Positions 11,374 to 20,494 are shown, counted from the stretch's first letter. The stretch: DNA of 56,787 bases from Betaproteobacteria bacterium (GCA_020061585.1 JAGUXX010000261.1:1-56787), one strand, 5' to 3'. Made by a program: numbers and translations. The notes: a model not told the origin generated them from the letters alone.

Positions 11374-12635
11374 TCGACTGCAACAATTTCTACGCCTCCT
11401 GCGAGCGGGTTTTTAATCCGGCGCTGGAAGGCAAGCCTCTCGTGGTGCTGTCCAACAACGATGGCTGTGTCGTGGCGCGCTCGCAAGAGGTCAAGGACCT
11501 GGGCATCAAGATGGGCGTGCCCTGGTTTCAGATCGAAGGACTGGCCAAGCGCCACGGCATCATCGCGTTTTCCAGCAACTACGCGCTCTACGCTGACATG
11601 AGCAACCGGGTGATGGCCATCCTCGCCACGTTCTCACCCAGCCAGGAGGTGTACTCCATCGACGAGTGCTTTCTCGACCTGGCCGGTTTCGAGCGCCGGG
11701 GATTTACTCGCTACGGGCAGGAGATGCGCAGCGCGATCAAGCGCTGGGTGGGTCTGCCGGTGTGCGTCGGCATCGCGCCGACCAAAACCCTCGCCAAGCT
11801 GGTCAACCATGTCGCCAAGAAGCGCTCGCAGTTCGAAGGGGTATGCAATTTCAACGAACTCGGCGCTGGCGAGATCGATGCCCTCATGGGCGAACTGCCC
11901 GTAGGTGAAGTATGGGGCGTGGGCAGCCGCTACGCCGCGCGCCTGCAACAACTGGGCATTCAAACAGTGCGCGATCTGCGCCAGGCCTCGCCCAAGGCGA
12001 TGCGCCAGCAGTTCTCCGTGGTGATGGAGCGCACCGTGGAAGAACTCAATGGCGAGTCCTGCCTGGATCTGGAGGAAATGGCTCCGGCCAAGAAACAAAT
12101 CATGTCGTCCCGATCCTTCGGCAGACCCGTCATTGCCCTGGATGAACTCGCGGAATCGGTGGCGAGCTACATGAGCCGCGCGGCAGAAAAACTTCGCCGC
12201 CAGCATTCCCTGGCCGGCGCGGTGCAGGTCTACATCCGCACGAATCCATTCAAGGAGCGGGATCCGCAATACAGCCAGGGCATGATCCTGCCGCTGGCCG
12301 AGCCAACGGACGACACACGCCAACTGGTTTCAGCCGCGATTACGGTTCTGCGCCGGCTCTATAAGCCCGGCTTCGCCTACGCCAAGACCGGCGTCATGCT
12401 GACCGAAATCATCGCTGCCAATCAACGCGCGCACACGCTATTCGATGACGTCGCCGGCATGGCTCGAAACAAGAACTTGATGCTTGCCGTCGACAGCATC
12501 AACCAAGCCTACGGGCGCGGCACCATCCGGCTGGCGGCTGAAGGCCTGAATCAGCCCTGGAAAATGCGCGCCGGCAGGCGATCCCCCGCATTCACGACCT
12601 GTCTTTCTGACGTGGTGGTGGCGCATGCGATTTGA
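11352..12635 (+). CDS. umuC: UmuC catalytic subunit of DNA polymerase V
   Basis: A 427-aa Y-family polymerase. The palm begins [17 protein letters not shown] with the first catalytic Asp; the SIDECFLDL motif carries the catalytic Asp-Glu. A little-finger domain and the UmuC C-terminal domain follow. The GTG at 11352 ([10 protein letters not shown]) was chosen as the start because homologues begin just before ALIDCNNFY; the in-frame ATG at 11313 would add residues overlapping umuD. No sign of damage. Plasmid umuDC genes give translesion synthesis and mutagenesis. Confidence 0.95.
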   Translation: MPRNLALIDCNNFYASCERVFNPALEGKPLVVLSNNDGCVVARSQEVKDLGIKMGVPWFQIEGLAKRHGIIAFSSNYALYADMSNRVMAILATFSPSQEVYSIDECFLDLAGFERRGFTRYGQEMRSAIKRWVGLPVCVGIAPTKTLAKLVNHVAKKRSQFEGVCNFNELGAGEIDALMGELPVGEVWGVGSRYAARLQQLGIQTVRDLRQASPKAMRQQFSVVMERTVEELNGESCLDLEEMAPAKKQIMSSRSFGRPVIALDELAESVASYMSRAAEKLRRQHSLAGAVQVYIRTNPFKERDPQYSQGMILPLAEPTDDTRQLVSAAITVLRRLYKPGFAYAKTGVMLTEIIAANQRAHTLFDDVAGMARNKNLMLAVDSINQAYGRGTIRLAAEGLNQPWKMRAGRRSPAFTTCLSDVVVAHAI

Positions 12636-12834
12636 GATCATGGCTATTCAATATAGGGAGAAAAACGCCAATGGGTCGTTTTCAACGCGCGCCTCCTCCT
12701 GCGTCACATCGACAATCACAGGATCAAGGATTTCATCATTGCCTTGGTTGCCTGATCAGCAACTTACGCGTGTCTGTGTCCCTCAGGACGCATAGCGACA
12801 CTTCGGGATTGCCGCTGACTTAAGCTCGCTCAGC
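12636..12834. other. Convergent spacer after umuC
   Basis: About 200 nt between the end of umuC (+) and the end of the minus-strand 119-aa gene. No supported gene and no strong terminator hairpin was seen. Confidence 0.3.
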
Positions 12835-13194
12835 CTACTTCGGATCCTCCCAGTCGGGAGCAGGATCCTTTGCAGCTAATTGGAGAAGCAGATTTCCGCC
12901 GCGCTCCTCATCGAAGAGTTCCTGAATAAGGTGATAGGTCTTGTTCACCACATCGACCATGAGCGCCTTCATTTCCGAATTGTCGAATCGCGAGAGTTCA
13001 TTCCATGGAATTTGTCCGAAAGGCGTGTAGACGACAACGTCCGTGTAGTCTCCGGTTTTCGAGTCTGGGACCATGCCAGTGTGCAAATCCTCAAGCGCGG
13101 AATTGCGAAAGCACTTCAAAACAAGATACTTGGCGAGTCGCTGCTGCATCACCGGATCGGTAATAAGGGCTTTTACTGCGTCATCTTTATTCAT
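12835..13194 (-). CDS. Unknown 119-aa protein paired with CcdA-like antitoxin
   Basis: A 119-aa soluble protein, mostly helical, with the central segment SKTGDYTDVVVYTPFGQIPW followed by NELSRFDNSEMKALMVDVVN. It begins with ATGA overlapping the stop of the CcdA-like gene, the arrangement expected for a toxin or effector partner. It does not resemble CcdB, which is a beta-rich gyrase poison of about 100 aa. Similar sequences occur as hypothetical proteins in mobile elements. Function unknown; a toxin role is inferred only from the coupling. Confidence 0.75.
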   Translation of the reverse strand: MNKDDAVKALITDPVMQQRLAKYLVLKCFRNSALEDLHTGMVPDSKTGDYTDVVVYTPFGQIPWNELSRFDNSEMKALMVDVVNKTYHLIQELFDEERGGNLLLQLAAKDPAPDWEDPK

Positions 13195-13388
13195 CGTTCG
13201 GCAACCGCATCCACTAGATTCTGTATGGCAAGCAACTCTTCATATCGCTTTGCCACATAGTCAGCCAAGAGCAAATCAACGGTGGCGGAAAGGTTGTTTG
13301 TAAAGCTCCGCGCTTGTTTAACGGTACCTTCGTTCAGCAGTAGATTGAACGGACGTTTGTGAGACTGGTGGGTGATAGCTGGTTTCAT
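13191..13388 (-). CDS. CcdA-like antitoxin family protein
   Basis: A 65-aa protein with a ribbon-helix-helix-like pattern: RPFNLLLNEGTVKQARSFTN then NLSATVDLLLADYVAK, matching the NLS-x-x-x-(D/E)-x-L-L core of CcdA-type antitoxins. A strong AGGAGG lies 6 nt before its ATG. Upstream, GCATGC occurs twice (13405-13410 and 13416-13421) around TGTAC, a possible autoregulatory operator. The next gene overlaps by 4 nt but is not a recognisable CcdB. Confidence 0.7.
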   Translation of the reverse strand: MKPAITHQSHKRPFNLLLNEGTVKQARSFTNNLSATVDLLLADYVAKRYEELLAIQNLVDAVAER

Positions 13389-13488
13389 GAGGATCCTCCT
13401 GTGCGCATGCTGTACGCATGCCTGTAATTTTGGAAGAGTCCGCGCCTACAGCCTCGCGACCTGTTCAAACATGTACTTGGCCAAAGAT

Positions 13489-13515
13489 AAAAAAAAGCCG
13501 TCCCGAAGGACGGCT
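13489..13515 (-). terminator. Intrinsic terminator of the transfer operon
   Basis: Read on the minus strand, AGCCGTCC-TTCG-GGACGGCT forms a perfect 8-bp stem with a stable tetraloop, followed by eight T. It lies 94 nt after the last gene of the minus-strand transfer operon (13609). A second GC hairpin (CCCCGC/GCGGGG, 13521-13537) lies just before it. Confidence 0.9.
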
Positions 13516-13608
13516 GAAACCCCGCATTGCGCGGGGCAGGGAGGCAAAGTGACGTTCTCGATTCGCTTTAGCGGATGGGGAGCGTCACGCAGTTGGGTAT
13601 GTTACGCA

Positions 13609-14004
13609 TCATCGCACCGACTGGAGCACGCCAAATCTACCAGCCACCTGCTCCAGGTCAATTCCATCTTGAGGCACCGTTCCATCACGGCACAGGTTCA
13701 TTTCGAACATAAAAACCGCCTCCGGCTGCCCTGAAACGGGCTGCCTCAACGTCGCCTTGAGACGACGGCAACCCGCCTGGCGAAACACACGAACGGTCTC
13801 AATCCGCGCCGACACCTGAGTGGCGCTGCCAGTGGTTTTGGCGATCAAGCCCGCCACGGGATCATCCAATACGCCCAAGGCACGCCCATCTGATGCGTTG
13901 ATGGCCGACTTCATCAACGCGCCCAAAAACGCGGCTTGGGTACTCGAAACCAGAACAAGCATCAACGATGAAGCGGCCAGTGCGCTGCGCAAGATCGAGA
14001 TCAT
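13609..14004 (-). CDS. Small exported protein, last gene of transfer operon
   Basis: A 131-aa protein with a signal peptide (ILRSALAASSLMLVLVSSTQA) and two Cys in the mature part (CRRL and NLCRDG). It overlaps its upstream neighbour by 4 nt and is followed by the operon terminator. A periplasmic role in the conjugation apparatus is suggested by position only; no family was recognised. Confidence 0.75.
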   Translation of the reverse strand: MISILRSALAASSLMLVLVSSTQAAFLGALMKSAINASDGRALGVLDDPVAGLIAKTTGSATQVSARIETVRVFRQAGCRRLKATLRQPVSGQPEAVFMFEMNLCRDGTVPQDGIDLEQVAGRFGVLQSVR

Positions 14005-14687
14005 TCGCCATCCGTTTCTAATTTGGCCAGCTTCAAGATGCCGTCTCTGAAACAGGCTTCTTCCAGATCATCCAGGCTGGCATCACCCGCACTCAGGACA
14101 TGAGCGCATTGCCCACGAAAGCACAGCCGAAACGCCACCAGATTGCGCTCCTCTTTGACACCTTCTGCGGTTTTCGCACGATCCTCATTCTGCCCATGGT
14201 CGCCATAAGCCTCGCCAGTTCGCTGCACCAGATTGGCCACGGTATTCGCGTCGCTCATGAGAAGGTTGTGGGTGTTGACCAGTCCGAGATTCTTCCCAAT
14301 CAGAACGCCCACTCCCAGGTTGGCTAACGCACTCCCCCACCCGTCACCGCCCGTGCTGGCATCGGATGTCTGAGGAACGTAATCGGCAGCCTTGCCGCGA
14401 TAGTCCCGAATAATCACGTACTGGGACTCCCTGTTCAGATCAGAACGCTCGTAAAGCCTATACCCGCGTTCGACCAGCCTGACCGCGAACCTTGCCGCCA
14501 ACTCAGGCGCATCGGGCGACACCACGCCATACCTGCTGCCAAACAGGGAGGAGAAGAATGACGAGGGCGTGCCCACTACTCCCACGGTACTCGTCTTGAT
14601 GCCCACCGGCGCCACCGCTTCTTCCGCGCTTGCGGCCCCAGCCAGGCCCAGGCTGAGAAGTGCCCATAAATAAACAACTTTTTTCAT
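14001..14687 (-). CDS. Exported protein of transfer operon, unknown
   Basis: A 228-aa protein. The start at 14687 (MKKVVYLWALLSLGLAGAASA) gives a clean signal peptide, while the in-frame start at 14705 would add six residues before it. The mature protein has a GWGSALANLGVGVLIGKNLG glycine-rich hydrophobic stretch and a C-terminal pair of Cys (FRLCFRGQC). It lies between traN and the last exported gene in the operon. Function unknown. Confidence 0.75.
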   Translation of the reverse strand: MKKVVYLWALLSLGLAGAASAEEAVAPVGIKTSTVGVVGTPSSFFSSLFGSRYGVVSPDAPELAARFAVRLVERGYRLYERSDLNRESQYVIIRDYRGKAADYVPQTSDASTGGDGWGSALANLGVGVLIGKNLGLVNTHNLLMSDANTVANLVQRTGEAYGDHGQNEDRAKTAEGVKEERNLVAFRLCFRGQCAHVLSAGDASLDDLEEACFRDGILKLAKLETDGE

Positions 14688-14705
14688 GCTGATTCTTCCT
14701 GTCAC

Positions 14706-16004
14706 TTATTGATTCGCCATGGTCTGTACGCGCGAATTCATCCGCTCCGTCAGCGCCTGCACATCCATTGCCTTGGGCTGGACTTCGCGGATGAACTCCG
14801 TCAGATCGATTCGGCTGAAGTCCAGGCTCTCGAACTCCGCCAGGGTGAACCCGGAACACTCCGGCGACTTCGCACTACCCCAGCTCTTGCCAAGTTGTGC
14901 GCGCCCTTGCTGCTGGATGATCCGGGCCAGACGGGAATTGAAGCAGCAATAGCCTTCCTTCTTTTCCAGACAAATCTTCAAGAACTTGCTGGAGCAATAG
15001 CTACCGAGTGAAACGCAAAGGTCTTGGCCCGCCCTCATGGCGGTTTGCTGGTCCTCGGGATCGCAACTAATCAGTTCCTGGATCACCATCATGGCGATGG
15101 CGATGTAGAAGGTAGCTGGGGTGAAATATACGGGAGACATGCCTATCTGCATTGGGGTGGCTGCCCACGTGCCGAATACATTCGCAAGCGTGGACGACAC
15201 CGCCGGCGCCGCGCCTGTCAGTGACACACTTAAACCCATGTAACTGAGAGAAGGATTGAAAGGCCCTGCCGAGCCCGTCCAGGTTCCAGCTTGCCACGCA
15301 TCAATCGACTTGTTCATCATCCAGGGCATGTCGCTGCTGAACATGGCATCGTAGGTATAGGCGCTGCCGACCGAGTAGCCATATGAAGCGGTCTGGGAAG
15401 CCAAATCGCCCACCATATTCATCGCGATGCTCTGATTGCTCATGCCCCCTCCTCCACTGGAGCCTTTCTTGCAGCAATTGACTAGCCCGCCCAATTTCTT
15501 CGTGCATTTCGATCCGGTCCCGGTAAAAAGGCGGAGCGTATCCGGGTCGATATACGTCCCCGCCTCTCTCGCCGATTCCATCGCCGCCACCGCCTTGCCG
15601 AAATCGGCATCGGGTTCGAAGCCCGTATCGAAGCACTCACCGTTGGCACAGAACGACTGGGGTGAGCAGTCCTCGACCTGTCTGGTCGTGGCGGACGATG
15701 TCTGGCACTGGTAGGTGTTTTCCGAGAGGACACAGGCGCCGTCGTCGGCAATTTCGATGCACTGAGTCCCGATCTGCCCGCAACCCCGATCGCGCAATTC
15801 CTGGCAGTCGCTCGTCATGTCGGGGTCTACGCACAGATAGGTATCCTGGTAGCGCCAACAATCCCGAGTCACGCTGAGACCGGATATATTTCTGGATTCC
15901 GGCCCCTCCACACACACGGAACCTGTTTTCGTGCAATCGCTGGCCTGGGCAGTTGCCGCCATCACGACCAGCAAGGCGGTGAGCAGCCTAAATGCGTACT
16001 TCAT
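14706..16004 (-). CDS. traN: TraN-like mating-pair stabilisation protein, C-terminal half
   Basis: A 432-aa cysteine-rich exported protein (more than 25 Cys). The ATG at 16004 overlaps the previous stop as ATGA and begins a signal peptide (MKYAFRLLTALLVVMAATAQ). The block CVEGPESRNISGLSVTRDCW, then YQDTYLCVDP, resembles the second half of TraN. The C-terminal half has repeated Cys pairs (NCCKK, GYCCF). TraN is an outer-membrane protein that stabilises donor-recipient contact. Here the N-terminal half is a separate gene at 16001-17038. Confidence 0.82.
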   Translation of the reverse strand: MKYAFRLLTALLVVMAATAQASDCTKTGSVCVEGPESRNISGLSVTRDCWRYQDTYLCVDPDMTSDCQELRDRGCGQIGTQCIEIADDGACVLSENTYQCQTSSATTRQVEDCSPQSFCANGECFDTGFEPDADFGKAVAAMESAREAGTYIDPDTLRLFTGTGSKCTKKLGGLVNCCKKGSSGGGGMSNQSIAMNMVGDLASQTASYGYSVGSAYTYDAMFSSDMPWMMNKSIDAWQAGTWTGSAGPFNPSLSYMGLSVSLTGAAPAVSSTLANVFGTWAATPMQIGMSPVYFTPATFYIAIAMMVIQELISCDPEDQQTAMRAGQDLCVSLGSYCSSKFLKICLEKKEGYCCFNSRLARIIQQQGRAQLGKSWGSAKSPECSGFTLAEFESLDFSRIDLTEFIREVQPKAMDVQALTERMNSRVQTMANQ

Positions 16005-17038
16005 TTCGACCTGTTCTCGAACACGAGGCACTGGTTGTCCCAGACATCCGTTTCGGTCACCGTGTGCTTCGGGTTGACGAACGGGTTGGTTGGGAGAACA
16101 CCGTGATGGCCCCATCGGTAATCCTGATACTCGAAGACATAGGTGCAGGTATCTCCAGTGCATCCTTGTGCCCCGACACCGTATCCAATATCCACAGGAA
16201 CGGTGCATGCCCCCTTCCAGTGATTGATGGCCGTGGTCAACAGGTTGTGCTTTACATACCCGGGACAGTAAAACTCGTCGCAGACATACTCGAACCAGAA
16301 ATCCTGACCGGCCACGATGGTGAAGGGCGCCTTGGGAACGGTGGCAAACCCGTACTGGCAAACGCCATGCAGCCCATCCGGGGTAAAGCGCAAGGAGAGC
16401 TGTCCATCGGCCCGGTCCGGCTCGCAATAAGCATCGATCAAGGTGAGCAGACCCGACCCTGCCGGGTACCAGGTACCAGGTGTACAGGATTCGTTGACCG
16501 TGACGGTCACCACCAGGGCCTTCTGGCAGACCACCTCGCCCACTGTCTTGTACTCATTGCACACTTCGGTCGTGAACGTCGCCGGATCCGTCACGGTCCA
16601 GTTCGAGCAGACGTTTTCTGCCCCATCCAGCCCAGCGCCAACTACCGCATTCGGGTCCGCCAATATCTGCTTACCTGCTTGCAGCGACGGGTCTGTCGCC
16701 GGATCAAGATTGAAGCGCAGACGCGTATCCGGATTCTTCGCCAGGAAATTCACCGCCGCGCACTCGGTGTCGTTCTGCCCTTCACATCCGTTGATCTTTC
16801 CGATTCCGGCGCTACCCAGGCCAACGCTTCCAGGCGCCAATGAAGGCACTGGTGAACTGGTGCTGTAGTACGGCAACGCGGCCGCCTTCTCAGCACTCAC
16901 GATGCCCCCGGTTCCATCGACCGTCTCTTGGGCATACGTCTTTGCATCGTTGAACACGACACCTGGATCGTCTGCGTTCGCCTGCAACGACAGGCACAAC
17001 AGGATCACCCCCTGCCGGATACGGCCGACCGATCTCAT
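16001..17038 (-). CDS. TraN-like protein, N-terminal half encoded separately
   Basis: A 345-aa exported, Cys-rich protein. The signal peptide (MRSVGRIRQGVILLCLSLQA) is followed by DAKTYAQETVDGTGGIVSAE and a Cys-rich region from NVCSNWTVTDPATFTTEVCN onward, as in the N-terminal part of F-type TraN. It overlaps trbC upstream and the second TraN-like gene downstream by 4 nt each. Two complete signal peptides and coupled starts argue for a real two-protein arrangement rather than a recent frameshift. Confidence 0.75.
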   Translation of the reverse strand: MRSVGRIRQGVILLCLSLQANADDPGVVFNDAKTYAQETVDGTGGIVSAEKAAALPYYSTSSPVPSLAPGSVGLGSAGIGKINGCEGQNDTECAAVNFLAKNPDTRLRFNLDPATDPSLQAGKQILADPNAVVGAGLDGAENVCSNWTVTDPATFTTEVCNEYKTVGEVVCQKALVVTVTVNESCTPGTWYPAGSGLLTLIDAYCEPDRADGQLSLRFTPDGLHGVCQYGFATVPKAPFTIVAGQDFWFEYVCDEFYCPGYVKHNLLTTAINHWKGACTVPVDIGYGVGAQGCTGDTCTYVFEYQDYRWGHHGVLPTNPFVNPKHTVTETDVWDNQCLVFENRSK

Positions 17039-17742
17039 GGCGCCCGCCTGAGTCGGCCCAAGCGGTCCACCGCCAACTGGCTGATTACGGGCTCGCCACG
17101 CAATTTCATGATGCCCAGCGCCTGCTCGATGGAGACATCGCCGGCCAGCGCCGCATAGGAAGCGGCCTCAGCGCATCCATCTTCCATGACGGAAGAAGTG
17201 CGCCCATCCGCCAACACGATGCTGGGCACCTTGGTGACCTTGAACTGCTTGAAGCCCTCGGGATGGATGATCCATTCCGCCCCGATGCCCTGGTTCAGTG
17301 CAGCCAGCGTCTTCCAGGTCTCCTGCCATGAGCCTCCCTTCAGCCCCCGCAGCACCATTACCGCTCCAGCCTCTTTCGCCTGATTGGCCAGCGCCTTAAT
17401 GACGTGCTCAGGCATGGAGAGCGAGACGAACACCATCAAGTCGGAACCGGTTTTCTGAACAGTCGGCCTGCCGCCGTTGAACTGGCGGGCCAGCGCTTCC
17501 AGGTCGACCAGTCGATTGGCTGGTATGGCCGGCGGCACGTCGATCTTGACCTCACCCGGTTTCGGAGCCTCCCGCCCTGCCCTGTCCAGCGCCTCCGGCA
17601 CCCCGCCGGAGAGCGCCTGCATGCGTGCCTTGATCTCATCGTCAGACGGCAACGCCTGGGCAGCGCCGGCATGGGCGGCAATCAGGCATCCCAGGGCGAA
17701 GGCCACACGCCGAAGCAATCCCGCATTCGGTATGTGCTTCAC
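17035..17742 (-). CDS. trbC: TrbC, F-type pilus assembly protein
   Basis: A 235-aa periplasmic protein with a signal peptide ending around AHAGAAQA. The thioredoxin-like TrbC core is clear: SDLMVFVSLSMPEHVIKALA, AGAVMVLRGLKGGS, and KQFKVTKVPSIVLADG. TrbC works with TraW in F-type pilus assembly. It overlaps traU and the TraN-like gene by 4 nt, in the gene order usual for F-type systems. Confidence 0.9.
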   Translation of the reverse strand: MKHIPNAGLLRRVAFALGCLIAAHAGAAQALPSDDEIKARMQALSGGVPEALDRAGREAPKPGEVKIDVPPAIPANRLVDLEALARQFNGGRPTVQKTGSDLMVFVSLSMPEHVIKALANQAKEAGAVMVLRGLKGGSWQETWKTLAALNQGIGAEWIIHPEGFKQFKVTKVPSIVLADGRTSSVMEDGCAEAASYAALAGDVSIEQALGIMKLRGEPVISQLAVDRLGRLRRAP

Positions 17743-18830
17743 AGGCTAGCCCCCTCGCAGCAATTCCGCTTACGGAAGATGAGATAGCTGAAGTCCTCAC
17801 CGATCTGCGGAATCTCCCGCCCCGCCCCCCACAAGATGGTTGAACGCCCGAAGGGCTGGCAACAGCGCCCGGCGATCTTCCTGGTCTGGGGAACCGGGTA
17901 CAGCATCGAATACTTGTATTGCGTCTTGTCCATCAGGATTTGCGGGTAGTAACCGCACAAGCCGTCGCTACCGTAGGCCGACCAGTTGGTGAGCATCCGG
18001 TGCAGCCGCGCGGATGCACGCTGCACCATCAGCGAGGAACCCTGCACACCACCGATCCAGGTTTGAATACTTCCGCCCAGTGGATAGAGCGAGCCATTGC
18101 AGCCCGCACACCAGAACATCTCCGAGCGGCCAAACCCGACAGTCGAAGAAACACAATCTGCGGAACACGCCCCCTGCGCCACCACGCCCCCGAAGATGAA
18201 GGCATCCGGATTCAGGATGCCCTCCAGCTCATCGTCGCCGTATGACGGGTCGATCTCCGACATGTAGGCGATGTCGAAGCCCTGGCGCTCCGTGCAATGC
18301 GAGTCCACCAGCACACCCAGGAGCGTCATCAGTGGATTCACGTACCAGTGCACATGCCGGAAAGCGCCCCGGGTCGTGCGGATGCCGGAACTGTGGTTAT
18401 CGATCTGGCCGAATTGCATGGAATTCACTCCGGCGTCGATCTTCACGCCGCCCAGGCCAACGAAGCAGTAAGGCGTCTTGGTCACGTCCGCCATGCGCGC
18501 CGCTTCCCAGAATGAAATCGTCGTGCCGATGGTGGGTGGATTGCCGCAGGCGCAAAGCTTTGTGTTCGGGTTGGCGGTGTCCTCCTGGCTCTGGGAAATC
18601 AGCGCCACGTTACCGAAGACCTTGATCGGAAAGGCGCACGACCAACACACATCGGTCACGTAGTTCGGAAACCTGCCGTAGCAGGTGGGATCGGCATGCG
18701 CATTCAACGCAGTCCCCATCCAGGCAACCACGAACCCGGCCAACATGACCAAGCCGTTAACCAGCCGCCGCCCGGCGCGTTCAGAGTGCCAGTTCTTCAA
18801 TTGCCAACACCTTCCCTTGTTGTCGGACAA
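17739..18830 (-). CDS. traU: TraU, F-type conjugative transfer protein
   Basis: A 363-aa exported Cys-rich protein. The family blocks are plain: CYGRFPNYVTDVCWSCAFPI, HVHWYVNPLMTLLGV, EIDPSYGDDEL and the CNGSLYPLGG region. The start is uncertain. The ATG at 18830 lies inside traW (50-nt overlap) and leaves a long polar n-region before the hydrophobic signal segment (LVMLAGFVVAWMGTALNAHA). A later non-ATG start is possible. TraU acts in the periplasm in DNA transfer and mating-pair formation. Confidence 0.93.
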   Translation of the reverse strand: MSDNKGRCWQLKNWHSERAGRRLVNGLVMLAGFVVAWMGTALNAHADPTCYGRFPNYVTDVCWSCAFPIKVFGNVALISQSQEDTANPNTKLCACGNPPTIGTTISFWEAARMADVTKTPYCFVGLGGVKIDAGVNSMQFGQIDNHSSGIRTTRGAFRHVHWYVNPLMTLLGVLVDSHCTERQGFDIAYMSEIDPSYGDDELEGILNPDAFIFGGVVAQGACSADCVSSTVGFGRSEMFWCAGCNGSLYPLGGSIQTWIGGVQGSSLMVQRASARLHRMLTNWSAYGSDGLCGYYPQILMDKTQYKYSMLYPVPQTRKIAGRCCQPFGRSTILWGAGREIPQIGEDFSYLIFRKRNCCEGASL

Positions 18831-19398
18831 CGGCGGGCACCTGCCGGATACCGAACCGGCCGGTGATGAACCCCGCCTGGTCGTAGAACACCTGCCGCTT
18901 CCATGCGCGGGTCAGGTTTAGCCAACTGCCACCGACCAGGATGAGCTTCGTCCTCGGTTCCCGGCCCACGAACGTGCTGGCATAGCGCACCTGGCGCTTG
19001 TCGCGTGCGTCGATGAACAACAACGGCTTGGTCAGCGAGGTGAACGCCATCGGATTGACGACCATTCCGGCTGGTGCGATGACGTTGCCCAGGTGATCCT
19101 TGACGGTCTCCTGAATCCTGATCGACGGATCGAACGTCCATTTCCGGGACTTTCTTGCCGTGGCAATACCTGGAACCGGCTGCGGGTTCTCGATGGTGGC
19201 CAGCGCCCGGCGCTTGGCGACCTCTTCAAGCTGTTTCAGCTTGCCGGACTTCTCCATCGCCTTGAGCTTGGCCATCAATGCGTCGAGCATGTCCGGTTCG
19301 GCGATCTCCCAGGTATTGCCGTACACGCCCAGATGCCCGGCGCTCGCCGGCATGGCGAGGCAGCCCAAGGCAAGGATCAACGCCCAGCGTCGAGCCAT
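18781..19398 (-). CDS. traW: TraW, F-type pilus assembly protein
   Basis: A 205-aa periplasmic protein with signal peptide (ALILALGCLAMPASA) and the TraW pattern GVYGNTWEIAEPDMLDAL, a Lys-rich helix, PQPVPG, RKWTFDPSI, PAGMVVNPMAF and IDARDKRQVRYA. It ends KVLAIEELAL. It overlaps the DsbC-like gene by 22 nt. TraW partners TrbC in pilus assembly. Confidence 0.93.
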   Translation of the reverse strand: MARRWALILALGCLAMPASAGHLGVYGNTWEIAEPDMLDALMAKLKAMEKSGKLKQLEEVAKRRALATIENPQPVPGIATARKSRKWTFDPSIRIQETVKDHLGNVIAPAGMVVNPMAFTSLTKPLLFIDARDKRQVRYASTFVGREPRTKLILVGGSWLNLTRAWKRQVFYDQAGFITGRFGIRQVPAVVRQQGKVLAIEELAL

Positions 19399-20093
19399 GC
19401 GGAAATCCTGTCTGCGGAAGCGGCGCCAGGTAGCAGGCGTCCATCCCTGGCGATCAAGGTCGGCGTGCCGTTGATCCCCAGGCGTTCCGCCAGCGCCACG
19501 TTGGCGGCGATGGGGTTCTCGCAGTCACCCTTCCCCACCAATTTCCCTCCGGTCAGGGCATCACGCCAGGCCTGCGCGCGATCCTTCGCACACCAGATCA
19601 CGGTGGACTTGGCCACGGCGTTCGGATGCAACGACTGGATAGGGAATGGAAAAAGGTAAATGGTCACGTTATCCAGCTTGGCCAGTTCCGCTTCGACCTT
19701 CTTGCAATAGGGGCAGTCCGGGTCGGAGAACACCGCCAGAACACGCTCGCCCTTGCCGTTGATGAAGCGGATGCTGTTTTCCAGTGGCAGGGCCGTCCAG
19801 TCGACCTTGGCCAGCGATTCCTTCCGCTCGGCGGTCAGGTCGCGCTGGGTCTGCATGTCGTAGAGGTGGCCGAAGATGAAATAGCGTCCCTCGGCATCGC
19901 TGAACGCCACATTGAGCCCCATGACCACCTCGTAGAGGCCAGGCAGCGGCGATGGCACCACCTGGTCGATACGCGTGGCTGGATAACGCTGCTTGAGGTT
20001 TGCCGCGATGGATTTGGCGACATCGGCCGGCGCATCGCCGGCATAGGAGGAAGCCGCCAACAAGGCAACCAGAAGAATCGACAGTCCACGCAT
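19377..20093 (-). CDS. DsbC-like periplasmic thiol-disulfide isomerase
   Basis: A 238-aa protein with a signal peptide (LSILLVALLAASSYA), a DsbC N-terminal dimerisation-like domain (ANLKQRYPATRIDQV) and a thioredoxin-fold domain with CPYC at residues 127-130 and the cis-Pro loop GINGTPTLI. The ATG at 20093 was taken; an in-frame GTG at 20105 overlaps the ssb stop. In F-type systems such an isomerase folds the many-Cys proteins TraU and TraN, both encoded downstream in this operon. Confidence 0.9.
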   Translation of the reverse strand: MRGLSILLVALLAASSYAGDAPADVAKSIAANLKQRYPATRIDQVVPSPLPGLYEVVMGLNVAFSDAEGRYFIFGHLYDMQTQRDLTAERKESLAKVDWTALPLENSIRFINGKGERVLAVFSDPDCPYCKKVEAELAKLDNVTIYLFPFPIQSLHPNAVAKSTVIWCAKDRAQAWRDALTGGKLVGKGDCENPIAANVALAERLGINGTPTLIARDGRLLPGAASADRISAWLDAGR

Positions 20094-20101
20094 GGCAATC
20101 C

Positions 20102-20494
20102 TCACAGCGGCACGTCGTCGTCAGAAAACTGGGAAGACGATGACGCGGAAGGGGCATCCTGCTTGCCTTCCCCATTGGCACTGCCCAGCAGCACAAAGCG
20201 GTCCACCGTGATGTGGCACATCGCACCGACCGTCAAATCTCGGCGCTTGAACGTCTCCACGCGGGGGCGGCCAATCACCATGACTTGCCCCCCCTTCCGG
20301 ATGTACTCCTTCGCCACATCGGCGGACTTGCCCCAGACGGAACAGCGATACCACTCGGTGTGTTCGTCGCCGGACTTGCTCTTGTCCGTAACCCCGAGAG
20401 AGAAACCAGCTACCGGATCGCTCTCTCCCGTGTGGCGTAAATCCGCATCTCCACCGGCATAGCCGACGACCGTGATCTGATGGAACGAAGCCAT
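20102..20494 (-). CDS. ssb: Single-stranded DNA-binding protein
   Basis: A 130-aa SSB: OB-fold (FHQITVVGYAGGDADLRHT, then EWYRCSVWGKSADV and GGQVMVIGRPRVETF), a short Ser-rich linker and the acidic C-terminal tip DDDVPL used for partner binding. The start at 20494 has GGAGA 6 nt upstream. It is the first gene of the minus-strand transfer operon, as expected for a protein that coats incoming DNA. It may also serve the annealing protein transcribed divergently at 20661. Confidence 0.95.
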   Translation of the reverse strand: MASFHQITVVGYAGGDADLRHTGESDPVAGFSLGVTDKSKSGDEHTEWYRCSVWGKSADVAKEYIRKGGQVMVIGRPRVETFKRRDLTVGAMCHITVDRFVLLGSANGEGKQDAPSASSSSQFSDDDVPL

